A stretch of DNA of 64,000 nt from Owenia fusiformis (Eukaryota > Annelida > Polychaeta > Sabellida > Oweniidae), in contig CAIIXF020000003.1 in the NCBI GenBank assembly GCA_903813345.2, forward strand, positions 32,551,151 to 32,615,150, written 5' to 3'. Below are positions 34,015 through 44,100 of the stretch, in pieces (the first letter of the stretch is position 1; every line of letters begins with the position of its first letter). The translations under genes and the position numbers were made by a program. The notes beneath the pieces were generated by a model, which saw only the letters and a program-made list of their open reading frames with translations, was not told the DNA's origin and searched no databases.

Positions 34015-34925
34015 GGGAGGTCAAGCTACACTTTTTTGAGAGAACTTGTACTTTCACTTACAATTATGGTCCTCTACGTGTCCAGGGATTAATTATCCCT
34101 TGATAGTATTTACTTTCATTTGAGTACGAAGGTATAGAGAAAATGGATGTAACTAGGACCCTGGCAAAACCAAATAAGAATGGGATAGTTTGTAACATTG
34201 CACTCGTAGCCACTAGCCAAACCTCTCTATTCAAGAGAACTTGAACGTGTACTTTGACCCCAAAAATCGTGCAGATTCTTAACTTCAACAACTTCTTTGT
34301 ACCTTAAATAATGGGGCAAATAAACAACAAAGGTGACAAGCAATCCGCTTAGGGAGTAATGATTTAAAACGTCCACGTTTAAATTATCTTAAAAACGTGT
34401 ATCTTAACGTCCCTTATACACTGTCATAGCACTGAAGTAATTATCATTCCAAAATGTTAATTGGAAACGTTTGCTACATCGGAAATAAGACAACGAGATA
34501 CGTTGTCAATAGAGTTTTTTCCTTATTTCTTTGAAGTCTCGTTTTAAATGAGATTTTATGAGATCTGCATTTTTAACCATGAAAGACCAATATTTTGTTC
34601 CATTGATGGCATATTTGAATTCTGTGTGTAATTTTCTATCAAAACAACTTTGTTGATTTGTACAGTTATTTACCATTATTCAAATTCTTAAGATTATCAA
34701 GTTTTCTTAAAAAGGTCGGGCTAAATCCCCATTGACATCATGTTAAAACCTTTACTTTGAAAGTTCATTTACTCTAAAAGGATCTCAATTTTAAAATTCC
34801 CAAGCCACATATCAATAAGATCATACAGTTAGATTCCAATGATGTTTTAAGTTAATTCAAATGGAATTGCTTCTTAAATCAAGAAATTATAGGTGACTCT
34901 TACCATAGGCGGCCATGTTATCTCG
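34015..34925 (+). repeat. Segmental duplication, copy 2 (includes TIR-bounded unit 34015-34413)
   Basis: Starts GGGAGGTCAAGCTACACTTT and has the inverse arm AACGTGTATCTTAACGTCCC ending at 34413. It continues with sequence parallel to copy 1 (CATATTTGAATTCTGTG, GGCTAAATCCCCATTGACATC). The copies are in direct orientation, about 1.64 kb start to start, with a MITE inserted between them at 33590. Confidence 0.7.
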
Positions 34926-35097
34926 CCCTACCAACACCCATGATGCCATCTATTTTTTTCCATTTATATTGAAAAAGGGTCAATTACGCAAGTAATATTT
35001 GAAACAGAAAATTGACTCGAAAAAGTGATTTTATATTTTATTTCTTTGTAATTGGTTTTTGAACTTAGTAAAATGGATTTTTTGACACAGCGTTTTT

Positions 35098-35540
35098 CTA
35101 TGTCATCATTGTTATGGTCTCCGTTTTTTGTGATGGTCGTTGGTAGTTGGCGTCTGCAACAAATTCTTAACTTCCAATAACTTAACAAATACGTTTACAC
35201 TGACTTCATTTTTTTTTCAAAACCATCTATACGTTTTCAGAAGAACAAATCTGACTTTACATTTAAGATTTGACCTTCAATGACCTTTTAAAGGTAAAAA
35301 ATGTTGATGATTTGCTGTAAAAATTCTTACAACTTCCAATAACTTAACAAATACGTTTACACTGACATCATTTTTTTCAAAACCATCTATACGTTTTCAG
35401 AAGAACAAATCTGACTTTACACTTAAGATTTGACCTTCAATGACCTTTTAAAGGTAAAAAATGTTGATGATTTGCTGTAATAATTCTTACAACTTCCAAT
35501 AACTTAACAAATACTGTTTAGACTCACTTCAAAATCATAT
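35098..35540 (+). repeat. Interspersed repeat interrupted by a DNA transposon (continues at 37206-37470)
   Basis: Same family as 4870-5535: GTTATGGTCTCCGTTTTTTG, then repeats with AACTTCCAATAACTTAACAA and GATTTGACCTTCAATGACCT. A 160-180-bp internal tandem duplication is visible (35164 onward and 35331 onward). The repeat breaks at CATAT (35540) and resumes at 37206 with ATAAGTTTTCAGAAGTTCAA. Confidence 0.7.
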
Positions 35541-37205
35541 CACGGGGGATAAGCAAAACGAGGGCGAAGCCACGGACTGCGACTCGCGTAACTTTACACC
35601 GCAGTCCAGCGCCAAAATGGAGGGACATCCGGCAGTGCCTTCTGCTTCTTCCGACAAAGTAGAGAAATCCAGGAATTTTAAATGCTATCGTAGTGTCTAA
35701 TCGGTGACCAAAATATTACTCTGTATCTACTGTTGGTCTGTAGATAAGAAAATAAGCAGTTGTCCAGATCAAGCTAAAACAGTAGCAAAGTTCTGATTTT
35801 ACCTGTAAAATATGTGCATATTATTTAATTTACTATACACTTGAAAGGAGTTTTAACACGTTTCTGATATCTAAAGGTTAGTTGAGGCTCCGAGTATAAT
35901 TCGTGAAAATGATTTGATAATAGAATGTGTTCATGAGGAGAAAATTAGATTCAAACTGCGCATTCATAGTGGACGCAGTCCAGTAAACAAAGCTATTTCA
36001 ACAACGCAACACAGCCTCCATTGATATTCTAAGCAACGCAGTCCAGCCGCGAACACGAAATAAATAAGAAAGTGTAAACTATATTCCTACGCTATTATTG
36101 TTTCAGGAAAAGAAAGTCAGCATCCAGATTATCATTCAAAGTTACGTTGATTAACATATATCTATTACCTGAATCAATGTCCCAAATTGCTATATTGTAT
36201 CGTTTAAGACCTAGAAATATGGCAATTCAATAGCGTATTTGGCAGAACAGTCGAGCGCAAGATGACAACGTAATATGTTTATTACAAACCAATTTGTGGA
36301 TAGGGTTAAATATATAGATAATTGGATGGTGGTGAGATTTTTTATAAGAAGTAGAAATGCGAAACAATTAACTTTTTGATGATGCAATAAAAGCTGTTGG
36401 GGAAGGGTACATTAACTAGTATTTAAGATATCAGGAAAATATCAAATAATTGGAGAGTTGGTGAGTTAATGTAATTTTGGATGATCTTTCCAACAGTCCA
36501 TCAATATTGCTAGCTACCATAAATTCATGATTTCAGCCGTATTTGACAGCTTGTATATATTTGCAGAATGGATTGAGACACGATGTAGGTCTATTAAAAT
36601 AGCCCTTTATATTCAATTTTGTCCAAAGTTGCTCCATTTCGGCCACACCTGTACACACATTGTGCTGTCTACCTTTGGCTGTGATTGCGTTCAGCTTCAG
36701 ATATAAAGCAACACTGAGTCGCGGACTGCGTTGGGCAGATGGATGGACTGCGACTATCAAAAATTCCAATTTTCTATGTAATTGTACGTTTTCCGCTTAC
36801 CAAATATCACACGAAGATGTAATTGTAACAACAGAACATGAATAATTATATTAATTCGATGTCATTTCTGATTCCTTTGTTTAAATCGGTATATTAGGGA
36901 CAAATATTGACAAAATTACATTTTTTGTGGCAGATTTCGAATTCATTTGTGTTCATGCTAAACTATTGGAACGCCGAGCACCAAGAATGCCATTGCAGGT
37001 GGAGTATGAATATGTTGATCACCGACTGCAACATACTAGCTATTCTGTAGAATATCCAAACCAATAATCTACCCCAAATCCTAACATGCCTTCCAAATTA
37101 AGTTTGGACTTACCGCCATTGTTCAGCTATAATGCGTTGTAATCTCGTTTTGAATTACGCGAGTCGCAGTCCGTGGCTTCGCCCTCGTTTTGCTTATCCC
37201 CCGTG
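35541..37205. mobile_element. 1665-bp non-autonomous DNA transposon, ~50-bp TIRs, CATAT target duplication
   Basis: Inverted termini start CACGGGGGATAAGCAAAACG and continue through GAGGGCGAAGCCACGGACTG (35541-35590 against 37156-37205, nearly perfect). CATAT is duplicated at 35536-35540 and 37206-37210. The motif GCAGTCCA/TGGACTGC recurs at least five times inside (about 35601, 35976, 36042, 36724, 36743), as expected of subterminal transposase sites. No ORF above 80 codons resembles a transposase. It inserted into an older interspersed repeat. Confidence 0.85.
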
Positions 37206-37779
37206 CATATATAAGTTTTCAGAAGTTCAAAGCTGATTTGAGATTTTAAATTTGGCCTTCGATGACCTTTAGAAGGTCAGAAGGGTTGAAAAATGTCAAA
37301 AAAAGTATTTTTTCAACTTGCTATAAATTGATTAATTTTTTTCAAAATCATTTACGCGTTCTCAGAAATCTGACTATAGATTTGAGATTTGACCTTGTAG
37401 TAATGGCGGACCAGAATAAATATTCGAAACATTTTGGTGAGTTTTCATGTTCGAATTGAAAAATAGACCTCAGAGGAGGTATACTATTGTCGAATACACC
37501 CCTTTGGGCTAGGCACATAAACTTTCGAAATTGATTGTATTCCCGCTCGTTATGTGCCTAGAACCTCAGTAGGCAGATATGGACTACTTAAATACGACAT
37601 AAGTTACAAGTTGGAGAAACATCAAAATGACCATCGAAATCTTCCTGACATCTCACATTTTTCAATTGCTATTGTTAAATGTTATTGTTTGAATTATAAA
37701 AGTAGAATCAACAATGTCTTCTGAATTATCATGGAGCCTTTGTGGTTCTCCTTTCTCTCCTTTCATCTTTGAAGTCTAA

Positions 37780-38145
37780 AGGGGCCTATACGCTGACAGG
37801 CGAAATGGTTGAAATGGGGGGGGGACGAAAATGCCGAAGTGCTTGAAATGATTGAAATGAAAGAGAATGCGAAAATAGCTTCTAAAGGCGAATTAATTGA
37901 TTGAAATATGCATGTTCGTTTTTCTTTTGAATCATTTCACCCGTTTCTTCATGGATTGGTCGTTTGATTGAAATGCTTGAAAGTGCGAAATAGGCGCAAA
38001 CAGCGAAACTTTAATAAATGTCTAAGGTGAATCGATTGAAATGTTCGAAATGACGCAAGCATTGGAACGTAGGAAATTGCACAAACGTGGAAATGAAGGG
38101 AGTGATTGAAACGATTGAAACAATTGAAACGATTGAAAAGTTATT
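37780..38145 (+). repeat. GATTGAAATG-type degenerate simple repeat
   Basis: Repeated words GAAATGATTGAAATG, TTGATTGAAATGCTTGAAA and GATTGAAACGATTGAAAC across about 350 bp. It contains a short G-run (37813-37822). No coding signal. Confidence 0.7.
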
Positions 38146-38429
38146 TATGGTGTATACATGGCTTTACAGTGTATACATTGTATAATACACGATCTATCCA
38201 TCTAGCTCCTATACATTCTGGTTCGTTTATTTTGAAATCCAAGGATGGATGCAACTCTATAACATGTCTGATAAAATCGTTCTTCTCGGGTCACTTGAAG
38301 TTGCAATATAAACATTTCAAACGTGGCCCTAGAATGAAACAGTATAATATAATTATTAGTAATACTTAACTTGGTCTTTCGTGTACGTTTATTTGAAAAA
38401 TCTCAAAAGTTCATGGAATAGTAATGAAG

Positions 38430-38950
38430 CTTTCATCGTGATCGAAGCGGGTACTCGTGAAATCTGCTCCTGATTTCAGCGGGACCTCCTCATGTTTTCA
38501 GCGGGGCTTCCTCATAATTTCAGCGGGGCCACTCGAACACCTTCAATGGTGTATTTCACCCCCCACAGTAGATGCTATTGTAGACTAACTTATCAATACA
38601 TACAATGTTGATCCAATATTCATTATGAGGTATGTACATCGTAGTTCTTGTCTCTATTTTAACGATAAAAGTAATATGTTAACAGTAAATTATGCAAACG
38701 TGCATATTGACGCCCGTTTCTTCCATGCAAGTGAAAAAATATACATTTTCTTTCATTGTTTGTGAAGATATACCTGTTCACAAACTATACCCAAAGTATC
38801 AAAGAACTGTTATAAGTATTCTTAGCCTTTTGGTCCATATTTCAAGGTGAAACAAATAAAAATGACTTTGCTCGTGATTTCAGCGGGAACTTGCTCGCGA
38901 CCTTTCAATTATAACGGGGCTCGAGATACAACCCGTGCATATAGTGGACA
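38430..38950 (-). repeat. Interspersed repeat copy Y (inverse of 31022-31560)
   Basis: Shows CTCCTGATTTCAGCGGGACC and CTCATGTTTTCAGCGGGG near 38465-38510, and GATTTCAGCGGGAACTTGCT then CGCGACC near 38875. These are reverse complements of segments of copy X. The repeated TTTCAGCGGG theme is internal to the family. Confidence 0.65.
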
Positions 38951-39099
38951 AATCTGGCGTTTAATGTTGTTTTCCTTATTACGGTTTGTGGTCTTAGAAA
39001 TTTCTTTTTTGTCGTGTGTTTTGCAATTCTTTTGTGATGTTATGACTTTATATAATTGGAGTTAGTCTTAAAACATGGGGAAATTCCATTATTGATATT

Positions 39100-39412
39100 G
39101 CATGAGGAGAAATTGCCTCCATTGGCCTGTTGGCCTCGTATAATGGAAGGAAGACTCCATGGGCCTGACATAATGGAAGAATACTACACTGGCCTTACAT
39201 AATGGGAGGAGTAGGGGCAGAATACCTCCATTGGCATTACATTATGGGAGGATACCTCTATTGGCCTTGCATAGCAGGATAATGCCTTCGCTTCCATTGG
39301 CCTTGCATAATGGGCCAATGGGGGAAGACTCCATTGGTCTTGCATTACAGGAGAATAACTCCCTTAGGCTCATATGATACGTAAGAGCTAGATTTCCTCT
39401 GTCGGTTGCACA
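39100..39412. repeat. Diverged copy of the gene-A downstream minisatellite, next to gene B
   Basis: Repeats of the theme AATACCTCCATTGGC(C/A)TTAC then ATAATGGGAGGA. This is clearly the same ~33-bp sub-unit as in the 7860-9960 array (AATACCTCAATTGGCCTTAC then ATATATGGGAGA). It lies about 440 bp beyond the 3' end of gene B, just as the large array lies beyond gene A. The likely explanation is co-duplication of gene and downstream repeat. Confidence 0.8.
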
Positions 39413-39850
39413 TGGGAGAACATATATTTTTTCAAACAATGAAAGAACATCTCCTTTTAAAGACATGGACTGAATATTACCTATTAGGGATGTTGGCAGA
39501 TAAAACTAAATATTGTCCAATGAGACTGAAACTTTAAAGAAAGTATCAGAACAAGAGAGCAACCTAAAAGTATTCCTTGCCATTTCTTTTTCTATAAATT
39601 CTAGATTTGTCCATACTTTATTTCAGGAAAATTATAAAGACTGAATTATACTACTTTCACTTTTGAACATGCGTTCTTTTTTATAAATGTGAATATTTAA
39701 GGATGAATTTAACCATGAATTTAAGGATGGATCAGTTTAACGTTTACTGTATCTACATGTATAAGGTATCATGGAACCATCTCGAAGTCAATTGGAAATG
39801 TCAATTGCAGTCTTATCACTCTCTAGAGTCTTTCTCTTCCCAATTTTGCT

Positions 39851-41194
39851 CTAGAGCATCATTTTATAGAAATATGCTAGAACCAGGTTCAACAGAGTCA
39901 ACAGCAAACGGCCAATGCATGAACTAGAATGAAACGCACGTGATTGGCTGTTTGTTCTACCGTCCATACTCCCCCGTGATGTCATCAATGTATTCATTTC
40001 ATTAATTAAGCCTTCGTTCGGAGCTTCTTGGGGCACATCTTTCTTGCATGTTTTATTTATCCTTGAATAGCCCTTTGTGCAACCTATGTACGTACATAGT
40101 TGATTTTGTAAATAATCTATGAAATTAGTCGTCTGATTGTGCCACAAAGCAGAACGAATGACGTCATTACATGCCTCATTGTCAGAAGAATTGATTGAAA
40201 CGACTGAATTCCCTAACATATAATACCATGTCAGCAAAATCCTTTTCTTGCCATTTATCCAGACCTGGTGGTAATCGCCTACAATTGTGAATATGTCACC
40301 ACTTTCGTTTGTTGTTTTAGCTACCATGCAGCCTAACTTGTGGGGATCACCGCCATTACACATTGCGCAATGAATATTCTTGTAGATGACTTGTCTGGAA
40401 GTATCTACAGAATCATTCATTATACCATCGTTGGTCTGGAGAATCACTGGGGCTGAATATTTCAAACACATGTCGTTCAACAGATAAAGATCGCGTAACT
40501 GTTTATATGCAGTCGGAACATATCGAGCATGACATTCATCAACATGGTGGTGACATTGTCTCAAGGCCACGTCATCAGGTGGAATTGTGACTAGTCGACA
40601 AGTATGACAACGCTTTGTCTCATCATCCCTTGGTTCACATGAGGTTATAATCAAAAGTCGAATTCTCCACAGCTCTCTAGTTTGTAAAGTTTCTGCAGTG
40701 CCGCCACCCATACATTCGTATCTTAAAGACCATAACACAACATCATCAAGCTCATATCCATGGCAAACAGCACAAAAAACATTCTTGAACGTTTCACCTG
40801 TTTGATTAATATAAACAGGTACTTGACCAACATTCACAAAACCCGACAATGATGACCGTAATGATGCGATGGTACACAGCCTGATTACCATAGGGTCTTG
40901 TGTATGAGGTGGACATCTTGATACCATCTTATACTGCCTTGGTTGATCATACTTTTCATAGGTTTCCACACATTCCTCATACTGACTCGTGTCATACTCT
41001 TTGGCTGATTCCTGAGTGTCAACCGGAGTCTCAGGGGGACCTTTGTTAGTGTTATCATCTGTTATTTCAATAAGATCTTCACCTCCATTGCGACATGTTT
41101 TGGCATAATCAAAACAACAATCCTTGTTGGCGGCACATTTTGAATCACAGTAGCACCATGTGTTTCTTTCTGTGGGAGTCTCTCCGCATCTTCC
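39851..41194 (-). CDS. Gene B exon B8: somatomedin B and Cys-rich ectodomain
   Basis: Completes a somatomedin B domain across the B7/B8 junction ([26 protein letters not shown]). The ectodomain motifs FKNVFCAVCHG and [11 protein letters not shown] and the CHHHVDEC block are conserved with gene A. It ends in a hydrophobic tail (CIGRLLLTLLNLVLAYFYKMML), GPI signal or TM. The stop is TAG at 39851-39853. Two stretches (40368-40561 and about 41040-41168) are much closer to gene A than the rest of the exon. Confidence 0.85.
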   Translation of the reverse strand, partial: GRCGETPTERNTWCYCDSKCAANKDCCFDYAKTCRNGGEDLIEITDDNTNKGPPETPVDTQESAKEYDTSQYEECVETYEKYDQPRQYKMVSRCPPHTQDPMVIRLCTIASLRSSLSGFVNVGQVPVYINQTGETFKNVFCAVCHGYELDDVVLWSLRYECMGGGTAETLQTRELWRIRLLIITSCEPRDDETKRCHTCRLVTIPPDDVALRQCHHHVDECHARYVPTAYKQLRDLYLLNDMCLKYSAPVILQTNDGIMNDSVDTSRQVIYKNIHCAMCNGGDPHKLGCMVAKTTNESGDIFTIVGDYHQVWINGKKRILLTWYYMLGNSVVSINSSDNEACNDVIRSALWHNQTTNFIDYLQNQLCTYIGCTKGYSRINKTCKKDVPQEAPNEGLINEMNTLMTSRGSMDGRTNSQSRAFHSSSCIGRLLLTLLNLVLAYFYKMML

Positions 41195-44100
41195 CTGTAA
41201 TGGAATGATGTCGTATTAAAAGGTATCAAGCATTATGCTCACTGAGAACATAACCGTTGTGTGGCAAGAATCCTTTGTCTTGTATGAAATTGGCAAATGA
41301 AAACACAGGATGAAATCCTGTGCTAAGAGCTGATGTGAAAAAGTCAGTCCTCCCCAGTGGATCGAATCTACGAACACTCACTTTCCGGGCGATTGAACTG
41401 ATCTCCTCTTTTTACTTTTACCTTTGGATATGAAGGTCATTATAAAGATTTGAGCCCTAATGATAAGCATTGTGATGGTGCGCAATTGACTAGGTATTCT
41501 AAAGTATTTAATCCAATATCAAGAAATATATGCTATTCACAAGTACAAAATGGCTTTAGGCTATCTTTTATAAAATAGGTACATCCACACTTTAAAATCG
41601 CGGTACCGTACGGTACATTAAGAGTATGGTAACGTACAGTTCCGTTGGAGTATAGTGCCGTACAGTGTTCATGGTACAGCAGGGTACCGTTTTAGTCTAC
41701 GGTACCGTTCGGTACCATATATGACGGTACCGAACAGTACCATTTCCAAAACGGTACCATACGGTACTGTTGTAGATTGGCTGTGTAGATGAATAAAAAT
41801 GGTCACAATCGTATGTATTATAAAGATTGGATAATCGGAATTTAGAAAGGGGTTATCCTCAGGGACTTTTAAAGTTCGAAACTACTTGCCAATATTTATA
41901 ATATCTAAAAAAAGAAACTTGAAAAAGACTCAACAGTTAATACTGTAAATTAAACCTTCTTTTACTCCGCAGGATAGACCAAGTAAATACATACGATTTT
42001 ATAGCATTAAACAATAATGATCTCATCAGATTACACCGTGATGTCATTTAGCTTGCGTAATTGATTTTTTCAAAATTTTCATAATTTCGTAGGGATGTTG
42101 TAAGTTCGAAACTACTTGCAAATATTTATTGTTTTAATAATAAAAAAATTGCTTAAGATATCTAAAAAAAGAAACTTGAAAAATACTCAACAGCTTATAC
42201 TGTAAATTAAACTTTCTTTTACTCCACAGGATAGACCAAGTAAATACATACGATTTTATAGCATGATCTTATACACCGTGATGTCATTTAGTTGGCGTAA
42301 TTGATATTTTCAAATTTTCCTCTTGTTAACCTTTCTAATTATGCAAAAACTTACAAAATTAAAGCATTGTTGTCAATATTTAAATTAATATTTAACGATT
42401 TATGCTTTAATTATTTTTGTCCCACGGAGAGAATTTACCTGACACGATAAGAGTATGTTTGCCATTCCAGATTTCTCAGCAATCGTAATGTCTTCACATC
42501 CTGCTGACGGTGACAACGGTACAGTTGCGACTTTGTCCCATTGACTTGTGAAGTTTTCAGCTTAAACAAATAGTGCTATCATATACATGTAAGTATTTTA
42601 TATGGACTATGCGATTTTCCAGTTATCATAATGGGTAAGTATTCGTCTCAGGGTGACAGTGAGTCAGGTACGACTTTGTCCCATTGCCTTAGGACTGTTT
42701 ACTCCTATTACATAACTATGAATGTTTTCACATCCTGCGGAGGATGAAAGAGATACACTGTTGTTGTTGTCCCATTGACTTGTGAGGTTCCCAACTTTGA
42801 GGTCTGTATCTGGCTTGTTACACTACAGCTGCGGACGAATGCCCATGGGTCGTTACAATTTCGTTTTTAATTTCATCAGCTAAAGAATTGAATTTAGAGC
42901 AGATGCGAAAAGATCAGTGTACCCAAGCGGGGATCTATGGGGATCTTTTCCATGACACGATCGTTTTAGCTGTTCTTGAGTATAAAAATACTCTGAAATC
43001 CTCAAATTTTTTAAGCAAGACATATTTCATGTGCTTAAGGATTGTTTAAAGTTTTATGGGAAAACATGGCAGCAATAGCGTCAATCATCATACCAAATAC
43101 TTTTTATTCAGGAAAATTAAAAAAAATGTTTATTGGTCAAGGCCATCTCACAGTCAATGGTCAATATCTAAGTATTTGCAGTTTTAAAGCACTTGAAAGA
43201 TACTTTGACCCTTGACGACTCATGATTAGGTGACCTGAGGTCAAAGTCAATCTAGGTATCTGGCGTTTTAAGGAACTTGAAGGATACTCTTACCCTTGGC
43301 GACTCATGATTAGGTGACCTGAGGTCAAAGTGAATCTAGGTATTTGGCGTTTTAAGGAACTTGAAGGATACTCTGACCCTTGGCGACTCATGATTAGATG
43401 ACCTGAAGTCAAAGTCAATCTAGATATTTAGCGTTTCGAGTCCTTTGGACAAGTTTACCTCAAATCAAAGATCAGTCATGGTCAAACGATCATCATACAG
43501 GTACTTAGCATTTTATTGGGGCTTCTACGATGTGGGGACTGCTGTGACCCTTGGTGGCCCACTTGAACGGGTACATTGCTAGTACATATTCTCCTTAAAA
43601 TACATACTTACCTCCAAAGCATTTCAAATATACGTGGCCAAAAATACAGCTGCTGTCTGCGTTGTTATGTCTGTCATACATACACGAAGATATGGTAGTT
43701 TCATTCCCATAGCATTTCACAGTGCTATGCAGGTTTTCATGAAGCTCGCAGTTAAAGCTGTCCCACAACTCCAAGCAGGCGTCGCGCTTGTAATGTCCAT
43801 GAGAATAGCCCAGGTTTTTACACGCAATCTTAATTTTAAAAAAGAGCTCAGGAAATGGTAACTTAGATTTTAAAATATGATACGCATCAATGATCTTCTC
43901 TTAATCCCTGATATAAATTGTTGCATTGGTTGATGGCTTATTTGTAGCTAAACTTGAATAACAAGATATGTAGTATGAAACCAATTCAAAATAGGAATCG
44001 TTGTTAAATTAGTCCAAATCTATAGGATCTGGTATATTTTTAAAGGTTCGCAAAATGCTATTTTTAGGTAAATACCTCAGTTGATAAAATGTCCCATGCA

